Source: Fodinicurvata fenggangensis DSM 21160 (GTDB taxonomy: Bacteria > Pseudomonadota > Alphaproteobacteria > Kiloniellales > DSM-21159). Taken from it: a DNA stretch of 64,000 nt. A program made the position numbers and the translations under genes. Below the pieces are notes generated by a model. That model worked only from the letters and a program-made list of their open reading frames with translations. It was not told the origin of the DNA and made no database searches. Each line of letters begins with the position of its first letter. Positions within the stretch are counted from its first letter, which is position 1. The stretch spans positions 1 through 64,000 of the forward strand of contig NZ_JMLV01000008.1 of NCBI RefSeq assembly GCF_000686045.1. Direction: 5' to 3'. Below, piece after piece: positions 1-8,843 of the stretch.

Positions 1-128
1 TCGATCTGCCCGTTGCGCAGCGTGGCGACGCCAGCCGAGTCATACCCGCGGTACTCCAGGCGTTTCAGTCCATCCATCAACAGGGGCGTGACCGCTTTCT
101 GGCCCAGGATGCCAATAATACCGCACAT
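1..128 (-). CDS. glmS: Glucosamine-6-phosphate synthase, N-terminal fragment (cut by window edge)
   Basis: This is the first 42 codons of the glutamine:fructose-6-phosphate amidotransferase, which makes glucosamine-6-phosphate for cell-wall and lipopolysaccharide precursors. The start reads MCGIIGILG, where Cys2 after Met removal is the N-terminal nucleophile of the class II glutamine amidotransferase domain, followed by the family motif [10 protein letters not shown]. The ATG (126-128) shares one base with the TGA of glmU, so the two genes are translationally coupled. The rest lies to the left of the window. The identification rests on the glutaminase N-terminus and on the classic glmU-glmS order. 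Confidence 0.93.
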   Translation of the reverse strand, partial: MCGIIGILGQKAVTPLLMDGLKRLEYRGYDSAGVATLRNGQI

Positions 129-1483
129 CAGGATGTCTCCTTGCTGTTCTTGCGCTGCGCCCGAAAGCGGGCGGCTGCATCGGGACGCACCGTCTGTTCC
201 GCACGTGCCAGTCCAAGGGCGTCATCTGGGACATCCCCTGTTATGGTCGAGCCGGCGCCTACGATGGCGTTCGCCCCGATACGCACGGGCGCAACCAAGG
301 CTGTGTTGGACCCGATAAAGGCACCCGCCCCGATGTCGCTATGATGCTTGTCATAGCCGTCGTAGTTGCAGGTAATGGTCCCCGCACCGATGTTCGCATC
401 TGCGCCGACCGTGGCATCGCCAAGATAACTCAGATGATTGGCCTTGGCGCCGGCGCCAAGGCGCGTCGCCTTTATCTCCACGAAGTTGCCCACGCGCGCC
501 TTCTCCCCGATTTCACTGCCGGGGCGCAGGCGCGCGTAGGGACCGATACGTGCCCCTTCGGCAATCCGGGCCCCTTCCAGGTGGGAAAAACTCAATATCT
601 CGACACCTTCGGCCACGCGGACCCCGGGTCCAAAGACAACGTTGGGATGGACAACCACATCGGTGGCAAGCTCGGTATCGTGAGACAACCAGACCGTATC
701 CGGATCGACCAGGGTCACACCCTGCTCCATGGCTCGGCGGCGCAGGCGTTCCTGCATCAGCTTTTCAGCCTGGGCCAGTTCGCTGCGCGAATTGACACCG
801 GTGACCTCGTCCACCCCGCACTCGCTGACCCGGGACATCCGTCCAATCGCACGCCCGAGCCGGACCAGGTCCGTCAGGTAGTACTCCCCCTTGGCATTGT
901 CATTGTCGACCTGCTCAAGCAGTTCGAGCATCCCCCGTGCATCGCCCAGCAGGTAGCCGGCCCAGCACAACGCGACACGCCGCTGTTCGTCCGAGGCATC
1001 TTTCTCCTCGACAATAGCCTCAAGCGTTCCATCCTCAGCCAGCAACAGACGGCCATAGCCCGTCGGATCGGGCGGCCGGAAGCCCAGCCAGACCAGCTCG
1101 GCTCCGCTCGACCGCTTCTGCTCCTGGAGCACGTGCAGCGTCTCGGCCGTGATCAAGGGGCCATCGCCATAGAGGACCAGCAAATCCTCCTTCTCACCCA
1201 TGTCCTTCAGAAGCGGCGCTGCCGTCCGAACGGCATCCGCAGTTCCCAAGCGCTGCTGTTGAACGATGACAGGCCAGGGTGCAACGGCTTCGGCAATCTG
1301 CGGCATGTCGGGCCCCACCACCACCGCAATGCGGCTGGGCTCAAGCTGTTCCGCAGCCTTCAGGACATGCCGCACCATGGGCAGGCCCGCAACTTCATGC
1401 AGGACCTTGGGCTTGGCAGAACGCATCCGCGTTCCCTGCCCGGCCGCCAATATCACCACATTCAGGGGTGTGCCCTCACTCAT
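128..1483 (-). CDS. glmU: Bifunctional UDP-N-acetylglucosamine pyrophosphorylase / glucosamine-1-phosphate N-acetyltransferase
   Basis: GlmU carries out the last two steps to UDP-GlcNAc: acetylation of glucosamine-1-phosphate, then uridylylation, in the cytoplasm. The 451-residue protein has the usual length. The N-terminal nucleotidyltransferase domain shows [11 protein letters not shown] followed by [10 protein letters not shown] (about residues 12-33), and [11 protein letters not shown] is the uracil-binding region. The C-terminal half is a left-handed beta-helix of hexapeptide repeats ending in the acetyltransferase segment with [10 protein letters not shown]. It is the upstream member of a glmU-glmS pair with a TGATG junction. 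Nothing is odd, and function is clear from full-length conservation. Confidence 0.97.
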   Translation of the reverse strand: MSEGTPLNVVILAAGQGTRMRSAKPKVLHEVAGLPMVRHVLKAAEQLEPSRIAVVVGPDMPQIAEAVAPWPVIVQQQRLGTADAVRTAAPLLKDMGEKEDLLVLYGDGPLITAETLHVLQEQKRSSGAELVWLGFRPPDPTGYGRLLLAEDGTLEAIVEEKDASDEQRRVALCWAGYLLGDARGMLELLEQVDNDNAKGEYYLTDLVRLGRAIGRMSRVSECGVDEVTGVNSRSELAQAEKLMQERLRRRAMEQGVTLVDPDTVWLSHDTELATDVVVHPNVVFGPGVRVAEGVEILSFSHLEGARIAEGARIGPYARLRPGSEIGEKARVGNFVEIKATRLGAGAKANHLSYLGDATVGADANIGAGTITCNYDGYDKHHSDIGAGAFIGSNTALVAPVRIGANAIVGAGSTITGDVPDDALGLARAEQTVRPDAAARFRAQRKNSKETS

Positions 1484-1732
1484 ACCTCTAAACCCTGCCC
1501 GGGAACTCCTTGATCATCGATTACACAGGCTTACCGCGTCCTCAGACAGCAGACAATCGCTAGTCTTTGTGGCAATCCCGTGAGCGGCACAGTCACTTGG
1601 GGGATATCACCTGCCATCCCGATTTTTAACTGACCTATAAAGGCTCTTTTAACTCCTTTTGCCTATTGTTCGGCTAACAAGTGCACATCAACACACACCA
1701 GTCTAAACAAGATCATCCAGGAGATTCGCAGC

Positions 1733-3082
1733 ATGTCGGAAGAGCTGTCCCTTGAGAGACGCCTCGACTTTTTTCAGATCGACCAGGAAACCGTCGCCAC
1801 CCTGCGTCGCATCAAGCCCATCATCGAGGCGGAACTGCCGGGGATCATGGAAGCTTTCTACAGCCATCTGGCGAACTACAAGGAAACCAACAGCCTGTTC
1901 GCCTCCGAAGACTCGCGAAGCCGCGCACGTGATTTGCAGATCAAGCACTGGCAGCAAATTCTTTCCGGCGACTTCAGTCAGGATTACCAGGAGTCCGCGC
2001 GCCGTATTGGCGAGGCCCACGCGCGCATCGGCCTGGCTCCCTCCTGGTACATCGGCGGCTACAGCTTCCTTTCTGCCCGTTTCCTGGAAGTGCTGAGTCA
2101 TCACTACAATGGCCGCTGGCAGGCGAAACAGATGAGCGACCAGCGCAGTTCCGCCCTGCAGGCCATCAACAAGGCCACCCTGCTGGACATGGAACAGGCC
2201 ATCTCGATCTATTCGGAAGTGCTGAAAAAGGAAAAGCAGGAAACCCTGGAGAACCTCGCCCAGGGCCTGGAAAGCAGCATCGGTGAACTGGGCAACTCGA
2301 TCGCTTCCGATGCATCGCGAATTCACGACAATGCACAGGAACTTTCGCACATCGCCAAGGACACCAACAGCCAGGCCTTGTCCGTCAGTTCCGCCTCACG
2401 CCAGGCCAGCACCAGCGTACAGACCGTGGCTTCAGCCGCGGACGAGCTCTCCAGTTCGATCCAGGAAATCAATCAGCAGCTGGAGTCCTCCAACCGCATG
2501 GCCCGCGAGGCCGTGACGGAAGCCGAACAGACCAACTCAACCGTAAACAGCCTGTCCGCGGCTGCAGAGAAGATCGGCGATGTGGTCAAGCTGATCCAGG
2601 ACATTGCAGAGCAGACGAACCTGCTGGCGCTGAATGCGACCATCGAGGCGGCCCGGGCCGGCGAGGCCGGCAAGGGCTTTGCCGTGGTGGCCAGCGAGGT
2701 CAAGAACCTGGCCAACCAGACGGCCAAGGCCACCGAGGAAATTTCCCAGCAGATCTCGGACATGCAGGGCGTCACAACGGAAGCCGTCGACGCCATTCGC
2801 AAGATCAGCGAAAGCATCAACGGCATCGACGAGATGATATCCTCCATCGCATCGGCCGCCGAGGAACAGTCCGCCGCCACAAGCGAGATTTCACGCAGTG
2901 TCAACGAGGCGGCCAGTGGAACCCAGCAGGTGGACGAGGTGATTTCCCAGGTTCAGGAAGCCGCCGACAAGACCGGACAAATGGGCAACGACGTTCTTCA
3001 GGCGACCGAGGGCCTGACCGAGCAGGCCAACAGGCTCAGGAACGAAGTCCAGGGCTTTCTCGACAGGATGCGTGCCGCCTGA
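1733..3082 (+). CDS. Soluble globin-coupled methyl-accepting chemotaxis protein (HemAT-like oxygen sensor)
   Basis: The 449-residue protein has no signal peptide and no membrane segment, so it should be cytoplasmic. Residues 1 to about 160 are a protoglobin/globin-coupled sensor domain; His96 in [20 protein letters not shown] is the expected proximal haem ligand. Residues from about 200 are a coiled-coil methyl-accepting signalling domain, with the conserved hairpin tip [20 protein letters not shown] at about 291-310, followed by [15 protein letters not shown]. There is no HAMP domain. Proteins of this design sense O2 by haem and signal to CheA/CheW in aerotaxis. It is monocistronic and followed at once by a terminator. 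No che genes are nearby, so it must work with a pathway encoded elsewhere. Confidence 0.93.
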   Translation: MSEELSLERRLDFFQIDQETVATLRRIKPIIEAELPGIMEAFYSHLANYKETNSLFASEDSRSRARDLQIKHWQQILSGDFSQDYQESARRIGEAHARIGLAPSWYIGGYSFLSARFLEVLSHHYNGRWQAKQMSDQRSSALQAINKATLLDMEQAISIYSEVLKKEKQETLENLAQGLESSIGELGNSIASDASRIHDNAQELSHIAKDTNSQALSVSSASRQASTSVQTVASAADELSSSIQEINQQLESSNRMAREAVTEAEQTNSTVNSLSAAAEKIGDVVKLIQDIAEQTNLLALNATIEAARAGEAGKGFAVVASEVKNLANQTAKATEEISQQISDMQGVTTEAVDAIRKISESINGIDEMISSIASAAEEQSAATSEISRSVNEAASGTQQVDEVISQVQEAADKTGQMGNDVLQATEGLTEQANRLRNEVQGFLDRMRAA

Positions 3083-3118
3083 TTGGCGGTTCCGCAGGGC
3101 CGGTCAGGCCTGACCAGG

Positions 3119-3149
3119 AAAACGGCGCGCCAGGAAGGCGCGCCGTTTT
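3119..3149 (+). terminator. Rho-independent terminator of the globin-coupled receptor gene
   Basis: A perfect GC-rich stem (arms about 3119-3131 and 3137-3149) with the 5-base loop AGGAA runs into a T-tract. It lies 37 bases after the receptor stop codon. A separate 14-base perfect palindrome sits just before it at 3102-3115. Confidence 0.9.
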
Positions 3150-3177
3150 TCATTTTTGCGCTATATGCATCCAGAAA

Positions 3178-3618
3178 TCAGGAAGGGGGAGGACGGGTAT
3201 AGTCCTCGACAATCTTGCTGAGCGAACGCCTCAATTCAGGCGAGGCCCCAAGACAGAACCCGGCAATCAGCCCGGCATAGACCCTTTCCCAGGGCCGGCC
3301 CGGCAACGGCAGACCCTTCAGAGGCGAGTCCTTGCCAAGAGGAAGGCCGCTCGCCGGGTCCACGGCGGGTTGCTTGGGTTTGGATGATCCGGATTTTCGC
3401 AAGACAAGGCAGGCGATACCGGCAAGAACGGCTGCCGATAGAAGGACCACACCTCCGGTGATGGCAGCCGCAGAAGCGGCATCCATGATCTCTTCGAGGC
3501 GCAGATAGAGGGCAAATGCCCCCCAAACGGCCGCCCCCAAAAGGGCGAGAGCCGCCAGACTCATCAGGAAGAGTGCGGCCGCAAAACGCGCCGCAAGGCT
3601 GCGCAGTTCTTCGAGCAA
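3178..3618 (-). CDS. Phage-holin-like / DUF1469-type inner-membrane protein
   Basis: A 146-residue protein with two predicted membrane helices at about residues 11-37 and 50-73 and a soluble, Pro-rich C-terminal tail of about 70 residues. The helical hairpin, the short N-terminus MLEELRSLAARFAAAL and the position beside a DUF883-type gene resemble the putative holin-X/YqjE group, which commonly neighbours ElaB/YqjD-like genes in proteobacteria. Function of that group is not established; association with the membrane during stress or stationary phase is likely. It is 53 bases downstream of the next gene, on the same strand. The family assignment is moderate because the tail shows no motif I recognise. 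Confidence 0.6.
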   Translation of the reverse strand: MLEELRSLAARFAAALFLMSLAALALLGAAVWGAFALYLRLEEIMDAASAAAITGGVVLLSAAVLAGIACLVLRKSGSSKPKQPAVDPASGLPLGKDSPLKGLPLPGRPWERVYAGLIAGFCLGASPELRRSLSKIVEDYTRPPPS

Positions 3619-3671
3619 CGAAATACCCCTGCCTAAAGTAACCTCAGGATAGCCGGGTCAGAGACCGGCGC

Positions 3672-3986
3672 TCAGCGCCGGTCCAGAAGCTTGCCCAGCA
3701 CGAAACCTACGCCAAAGGCGGTTGCCAGGCTGGCCAGGGGATGGCGCTCAACCTGCTCGTGAACCACTTCAACGCCCGCCTTGCCGTGATCGGATGCGTT
3801 ACCCGCCAGGCGATTCAACTCACCGCGCAAGCGGTTGATCTCCGCGCGCGTCTCGTCCGAAGCAGCGCGGGCACCAGCACCAGCAGTCTTGCCGACCTGC
3901 TCGCTCAACTTTCCAAGATCCTTGCGAAGATTGTCCAGCTCCGATTTCAGGTTCTCGGTTTCCTTGTCCACGCTTTGATTTGCCAC
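3672..3986 (-). CDS. DUF883 (ElaB/YqjD-like) membrane-anchored protein
   Basis: A 104-residue protein with a long charged, probably coiled-coil N-terminal part (ENLKSELDNLRKDLGKLSEQ and so on, residues about 10-85) and a single C-terminal hydrophobic glycine-rich segment (LASLATAFGVGFVLGKLLDRR) as tail anchor. This is the standard architecture of the DUF883/ElaB/YqjD family; YqjD of E. coli is known as a stationary-phase, membrane-anchored, ribosome-binding protein. The ending GFVLGKLLDRR is the conserved family signature. It lies upstream of the holin-like gene on the same strand, matching the yqjD-yqjE arrangement. Confidence 0.85.
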   Translation of the reverse strand: MANQSVDKETENLKSELDNLRKDLGKLSEQVGKTAGAGARAASDETRAEINRLRGELNRLAGNASDHGKAGVEVVHEQVERHPLASLATAFGVGFVLGKLLDRR

Positions 3987-4081
3987 GGTTATATCCTTTC
4001 CGTTTTATGATTCAGCATATTGCAACCCTTATGATGTGGGAATGCAATCCCCACTTCGCCAGTCCTTATCAGAACCCACTG

Positions 4082-4258
4082 TCAGGGGACGACAACCGCG
4101 GCTCCGGCCAGACCACTGATTACTGCAATCAGGAAAAGCACCAGGAAAATGAAGAAAAGTATTTTAGCTATCCCGGCGGCTGCACTTGCAATGCCACCAA
4201 AACCGAAGACGGCAGCGATGATGGCAACGATAAAGAAAACTATGGCCCACTCAAGCAT
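4082..4258 (-). CDS. DUF1328 (YtjA-like) small hydrophobic protein
   Basis: A 58-residue protein, [20 protein letters not shown] at the start and [10 protein letters not shown] at the end, made almost entirely of two membrane helices separated by a small Gly/Ala-rich turn ([12 protein letters not shown]). This is the recognised DUF1328/YtjA pattern, including the MLxWAxxFFIxAxIAAxxGFGGIAxxAAGIAK core. Function is unknown; members are often induced by general stress. It belongs with the two neighbouring small membrane genes (DUF883 and holin-like) on the same strand. The start at 4258 is the only sensible ATG. Confidence 0.88.
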   Translation of the reverse strand: MLEWAIVFFIVAIIAAVFGFGGIASAAAGIAKILFFIFLVLFLIAVISGLAGAAVVVP

Positions 4259-4432
4259 TGCTCTTCACCCCATATGAATTGATGAATTTTGCAGCGTTTG
4301 ATTGTAGGCCAAGTGGTCGCCTGATTCTGGGGAATCAAGAAAAGCGACTGGGTCAAAAATGGTACGCCATAAGTTGCGCAAAACAAAAGGCCCACCCCAA
4401 TTCAGGGATGAGCCCTCGATCATCGTATCTCT

Positions 4433-4454
4433 TGGCCTGAGCGAGGTCAGGCCA
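4433..4454. repeat. Short hairpin just downstream of the 4460-5080 gene
   Basis: An 8-base perfect inverted repeat (TGGCCTGA and TCAGGCCA) with the 6-base loop GCGAGG, starting 5 bases after the minus-strand stop codon. No T-tract follows on the minus strand, so it is a weak terminator candidate or a 3' stabilising hairpin. Confidence 0.4.
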
Positions 4455-4459
4455 GACAT

Positions 4460-5080
4460 CTAGTAGTGCACAAGTGTGTAATCGTAGCGTACGCCACTCG
4501 TGACTTCGATGGTGTGCTTGATCTGTTCGCCTTCATTGACGGCATGCACGACGTACCAGCCTTCCGGCAACACCAGGAAGGGATTCACGGCAGTTTCTTC
4601 ATAGACAACCTTGCGATTGCCGTTGCTGTTCTTGCCATAGGTCATGATCGTCCATTCGATCGGCTTGGTGACCGAAGGCTGACCGACGCCGCGAATCACA
4701 TCCAGGGTGATCTCGCCGGCGTCCAGATTCACGACATGGCGTGATCCCTCATCATCGATACGGACCTTCTGCTGGCGCGTCGTGGCGCCGTAAACGGTCG
4801 TCAGGATGTATTCGCCCGGCTCTGCCTCAAGGGTGGCCTGGCCACCCGTGCCGGAGGCCTCCAGCTTGCGATCGCCGCGCCCGTTGGTGCTGTGCAGACT
4901 GAAGGAAACATCCTTGGTTATCGCGCCAGCGCCTTCCATGATGACGGCGTGGACCTCAAGGCCCGTTCCATCGGTCTTCGCTGCTGTCTGTGTTGCGTCC
5001 TCAGCCGTCGCAACCGAGGCCAAAGCCAGCCAGACGCCTCCGATGACCGCGCAGACTACAGCTTTGATATGTCCTGTCAT
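4460..5080 (-). CDS. Exported protein of unknown function with a duplicated beta-sandwich-like domain
   Basis: I chose the ATG at 5078-5080 because it gives a signal peptide (MTGHIKAVVCAVIGGVWLAL, cleavage after VATAE or nearby) and follows a purine-rich AAGGGGG; the open frame extends 31 codons further but that part looks non-coding. The 206-residue product has two related halves: about residues 50-120 (NGRGDRK, then LEAEPGEYILTTVYG) and 130-206 (NSNGNRK, then LVLPEGWYVVHAVNEG). The pattern of charged turn, strand and PG(E/W)Y strand resembles carboxypeptidase-regulatory or CNA-B-like folds. No catalytic residues are visible. It is probably periplasmic. I cannot name a family. Confidence 0.7.
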   Translation of the reverse strand: MTGHIKAVVCAVIGGVWLALASVATAEDATQTAAKTDGTGLEVHAVIMEGAGAITKDVSFSLHSTNGRGDRKLEASGTGGQATLEAEPGEYILTTVYGATTRQQKVRIDDEGSRHVVNLDAGEITLDVIRGVGQPSVTKPIEWTIMTYGKNSNGNRKVVYEETAVNPFLVLPEGWYVVHAVNEGEQIKHTIEVTSGVRYDYTLVHY

Positions 5081-5182
5081 AGAAGCCCCCTTCTTGACCA
5101 TCCATATCCAATACACGCAAGCTGTTGCGGACGCAATGCCTGATCGACGGCTTTCCGCCGACCAGGCCGGCACGCAAAGGGG

Positions 5183-6856
5183 TCAGAAAAGCCCTTCGAT
5201 CCGCCCTTCCGAATCAAGCTTGATATTATTGGCCGCTGGCACGCGTGGCAGGCCCGGCATGGTCATGATATCTCCGCAGACGGCGACAACGAACTCGGCT
5301 CCGGCCGAAAGGCGTACTTCACGGATCGTTACGGAATGACCGGATGGTGCCCCCTTCAGGTTGGCATCGGTCGAGAAGGAATACTGGGTCTTCGCCATGC
5401 AGATTGGCAGATGGCCATATCCGGTGTCCTGAAGCTCCTTGATGCGGCCACGCACCGACTTGTCCGCCTGGATGTCGTGCGCTCCGTAAAGGTGGGTGGC
5501 GATGGTCTGGATCTTGTCCCACAGCGGCATGTCGTCGTCATAGAGAGGGGCGAACTGGTCGACGCCGCTTTCGACCAGATCCACCACGTGATGGGCCAGT
5601 TCCTCCGTCCCTGCTGAACCATCGGCCCAGTGCGTGCAGAGAATGGCCTTCGAACCCAGTTCCTGCGCCACGGACTGCACGGCCTCGACTTCCGCATCGG
5701 TATCGGTGATGAAACGGTTGATAGCCACGACGGCGGGCACGCCAAAGGCCTTCACGTTTCGGATATGCCGCGCCAGGTTCGAACAGCCCTTCTTGACGGC
5801 TTCCACATTCTCCTTGCCAAGATCGTCCTTGCCAACGCCGCCATGCATCTTGAGCGCACGCACAGTTGCTACGATGACGGCTGCATTGGGCTTCAGTCCG
5901 GCCTTGCGGCACTTGATGTCGAAGAACTTCTCTGCGCCCAGATCGGCGCCGAAACCGGCTTCGGTGACAACGTAATCGGACAGCTTCAGCGCCGTCTTGG
6001 TGGCAATCACGGAATTGCAGCCATGCGCAATGTTGGCGAAGGGACCGCCGTGGATGAAAGCGGGATTGTTCTCCAGGGTCTGGACCAGGTTGGGGGCAAT
6101 GGCATCGCGCAACAGCACGGCCATGGGGCCTTCGGCCTTCAGGTCGCGCGCCAGGATCGGTTTCTTGTCGCGGGTATAGGCCACGACGATCTTGCCCAGG
6201 CGCTCGGTCAGGTCCTCCAGATCGCTGGCCAGGCAGAAGATGGCCATGACCTCGGATGCGACCACGATGTCGAAGCCGTCCTCGCGCGAGAAGCCGTTTG
6301 CCACACCGCCGAGTGAGGACACGATCTGCCGCAGCGAACGATCGTTCATGTCAACGACGCGGCGCCAGGCCACCCGGCGGCTGTCGATCTCAAGTTCATT
6401 GCCCCAGTAGATATGATTGTCGATCAGGGCCGAGAGCAGGTTGTGCGCAATTCCGATGGCGTGGAAGTCGCCCGTAAAATGCAGGTTGATGTCTTCCATG
6501 GGCACAACCTGGGCATAGCCGCCGCCGGCCGCGCCGCCCTTCATGCCGAAGCAGGGCCCCTGAGAGGGCTCGCGCAAGCAGATCGATGCGTTCTTGCCAA
6601 TCTTGTTCAGGCCATCGCCAAGCCCGACGGTCGTGGTGGTCTTGCCCTCACCGGCCGGGGTCGGGGTGATGGCGGTCACCAGGATCAGTCGACCGTCCTG
6701 CCGGTCCTGAAGCGAACGAATGAAGTCGAAGGACACCTTGCCCTTGTAGGGGCCGTACTGAAGCACCTGTTCCTGCGGGATGCCCAACTTCTCACCCACT
6801 TCGAAAATCGGGCGAATCGAGGCTTCGCGGGCAATTTCGATATCACTCTTCGGCAT
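5183..6856 (-). CDS. fhs: Formate-tetrahydrofolate ligase
   Basis: Catalyses ATP-dependent formation of 10-formyl-THF from formate and THF, feeding the one-carbon pool. The 557-residue length is typical. The ATP-binding P-loop-like motif [18 protein letters not shown] is at about residues 65-82, [24 protein letters not shown] follows, and [22 protein letters not shown] is also diagnostic; the C-terminus [12 protein letters not shown] is conserved. It stands alone on the minus strand. With the sarcosine oxidase genes in this window it suggests active C1-folate traffic. Confidence 0.97.
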   Translation of the reverse strand: MPKSDIEIAREASIRPIFEVGEKLGIPQEQVLQYGPYKGKVSFDFIRSLQDRQDGRLILVTAITPTPAGEGKTTTTVGLGDGLNKIGKNASICLREPSQGPCFGMKGGAAGGGYAQVVPMEDINLHFTGDFHAIGIAHNLLSALIDNHIYWGNELEIDSRRVAWRRVVDMNDRSLRQIVSSLGGVANGFSREDGFDIVVASEVMAIFCLASDLEDLTERLGKIVVAYTRDKKPILARDLKAEGPMAVLLRDAIAPNLVQTLENNPAFIHGGPFANIAHGCNSVIATKTALKLSDYVVTEAGFGADLGAEKFFDIKCRKAGLKPNAAVIVATVRALKMHGGVGKDDLGKENVEAVKKGCSNLARHIRNVKAFGVPAVVAINRFITDTDAEVEAVQSVAQELGSKAILCTHWADGSAGTEELAHHVVDLVESGVDQFAPLYDDDMPLWDKIQTIATHLYGAHDIQADKSVRGRIKELQDTGYGHLPICMAKTQYSFSTDANLKGAPSGHSVTIREVRLSAGAEFVVAVCGDIMTMPGLPRVPAANNIKLDSEGRIEGLF

Positions 6857-6971
6857 CTGGGCTATCCCCTTCCGGATTCTTGCTAATTTCCGCTGGACGC
6901 TAGCGTTCGCCCTGCCCGGTCACTGTTCCAGGATCGACAGTGAGCGCACGAATTGCGTCACAGGGACGCTA

Positions 6972-7895
6972 TCAGCCAGAAACGGATGGCCCCTCTTCCT
7001 GACGCAAGAGCTGTTCAGCCTCGCGCAAGCCGCGCGGCACGGGAAAACCGCCCGGTGGGTCAGGAATGTTGGTCTGCAGGACAGCAAAGAAGGTTCGGGT
7101 TTCCGGCCCATCTTCCGTTTGCCAGGGGACCAGCTGCCCCTGGGCGTTCACGGACAGGTAGGACAGTGTGACCGCATCGCGCACATTCCCGCCAATCACG
7201 GCAATGCGTCCCGGTTCAGTCTGCACGACGATGTCGCAATGCATGCCACGCGAGCTGCCCAGTTCTGCGACACGTTCGGCCAGGCTGCCTATGCGCTGCT
7301 CGGCCGGCAGGCTGCGATCGGAGCAGACGAGATCCCCCACACGCGGTGCATAGTCGGTGATTTCATGGGGCAGGAAGACGCTGTCCCGTCCATAACGCCG
7401 TTCGCTGCGAATGGCGGCATCCACATAGTTCCGATGACCGGCATCCCATTCGAAATCATCCAGGTCGATCCCGGCCGAGCGCATGACGTAGGAAATAAAG
7501 GCCGCAGACCAGGGCTCGCCCTGCCACAACCCTGTCTTCACTCCGGCACGGTGGCGCCGTCTCTGCTGGCGGACATAGCCGGCATATTCGGATCGCACTG
7601 CATTCCAGTAGGCCTGCAGATGGGGAAAGACCTCGGGATCGCCCTCCTCATAGCCCTTTCGCAATTGCTCTGCCTCCTGCCCGGTCTGATCCAGGACAGG
7701 ACGCCGGAACTCCAGCCACTCACGATAGGCGATCGAAAGGATGCGTTCCTTGGCCTGATACGGATAGCTGATCGGCGGATAGCGTTCGGGTTCTGGTGTC
7801 TGGCTCGGCCCGGCACAAGCTGCCAGGACCAGAGAGAGAACAGCCATCAGCCAGACGGAGCGAAAGGAACAGATGGTTTTGAGGACAGTGGACAC
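6972..7895 (-). CDS. DUF2272-family lipoprotein (putative amidase-like fold)
   Basis: A 307-residue protein with a signal peptide ending in the lipobox LAAC (Cys27), so it should be a lipoprotein. The body shows AKERILSIAYREWLEFRR at the start of the domain, then GEPWSAAFISYVMRSAGI, which looks like the front of a papain/NlpC-type fold, FEWDAGHRNYVDAAI, and HCDIVV followed by IGGNVRDAVTLSYL. These match DUF2272. Substrate is unknown; cell-wall-related hydrolysis is an inference from the fold-like pattern (Trp-Ser-Ala where a Cys might sit, so activity is uncertain). It is monocistronic. Confidence 0.75.
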   Translation of the reverse strand: MSTVLKTICSFRSVWLMAVLSLVLAACAGPSQTPEPERYPPISYPYQAKERILSIAYREWLEFRRPVLDQTGQEAEQLRKGYEEGDPEVFPHLQAYWNAVRSEYAGYVRQQRRRHRAGVKTGLWQGEPWSAAFISYVMRSAGIDLDDFEWDAGHRNYVDAAIRSERRYGRDSVFLPHEITDYAPRVGDLVCSDRSLPAEQRIGSLAERVAELGSSRGMHCDIVVQTEPGRIAVIGGNVRDAVTLSYLSVNAQGQLVPWQTEDGPETRTFFAVLQTNIPDPPGGFPVPRGLREAEQLLRQEEGPSVSG

Positions 7896-7968
7896 GCGCC
7901 AGTTACTCGCTCAGTGGGAACCGCTTGAAAGGTGCCCCAGCGACCGCCGGGACGCAACGCGTTAACAA

Positions 7969-8843
7969 TCAAGCCGGGGACAGCAGGCTGGATAATCGCG
8001 AACGGCCTTCGGTGGACAGAGGGTCTAGGCTGAACACACGCTTCAACCCGAATGCTGCGCAGCCGCGTTCCACACTACGCCGATTCTGTGGCGACAGGTG
8101 CGAGAAGATCGCCAGGTTGCCCCCATTCAGTGGCCATCGGCTTGCCGGCAGCGCAATCGTGCCTGCCTGGTCAAGAACACGTTGAGCCATTTCCATGCCC
8201 GGCTCGATCCACAAGGTTCCTGGAGGCCCCATACGGCGCAGTTCCTCGAGAAGAAACCAGTAATGTGGAGAGCCCAGAACCACCGTATCGGGGGTCGGCG
8301 CTTCCTCATCAAGAAACAGGCCCCGGTTTCCTGCGCCAGGATGGCTTGGTCAATGGGCAAACCGCGAAAGCGCCGCTCGGCCAATGCGGCCAGGCGGCTG
8401 GTTCCCACACGCACCACCTTGCAGCTTGCCGCAGCCCGGTCCACCCACTTGCGGCATCCTCGCAATCCCAGCGTAAGCTCTGTTTCCAACAATCCTACGC
8501 ACGCACGCCCGGTCATCTCGACACCGCGCTCAAGGGCAGGACAGCACCCGATAAGCGGAAACGAAAAATGATCTTGCAGGTCCTCCAGAGCCAGGCAGCT
8601 GGCCGTACTGCCGGTCACAACCACCATGTCCGGATGCCCGGTTTCGACTACTCCGCTGATCAGTGCCTTCAGTCGATCCACCAGCGCAGCCTCGTTCTGA
8701 TCGCTGTGCGGAAACGCGGCTGTGTCTGCCAGATAAATGATCTCAGCCTGCGGCAGTGCCTTGCTCAGTTCCTTCAGGACAGAAAGGCCGCCGACCCCGG
8801 AATCCACCAGCAGCAGGCGCAACGACGGCACGGCCTGACTCAC
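7969..8843 (-). pseudogene. Glutamate-racemase-like gene with a frameshift and both catalytic cysteines replaced
   Basis: The first reading frame starts with GTG at 8841-8843 and matches the MurI N-terminal half: LLLVDSGVGGLSVLKEL, then YLADTAAFPH. The MurI motif A-C-N-T-A-S is here T-G-S-T-A-S (Cys to Gly). Near 8308-8320 homology switches frame: LDEEAPTPDTVVLG continues as GSPHYWFLLEELRRMG, where MurI has G-C-T-H-Y-P (Cys to Ser). The second frame runs to a TGA at 7969-7971. Without the shift the first frame would add unrelated sequence down to 8127. The start overlaps the stop of the upstream amidotransferase by four bases (GTGA). A true racemase must exist elsewhere. The gene may be decaying, or it may be a non-catalytic relative with a sequence error. 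Confidence 0.75.

Noticed and set aside
341-1513. 390-codon plus-strand frame over glmU
   Set aside because: Shadow of glmU on the opposite strand.
3102-3115. 14-base perfect palindrome before the receptor terminator as an operator
   Set aside because: It lies downstream of the gene next to the terminator and has no promoter nearby, so an operator role is unlikely.
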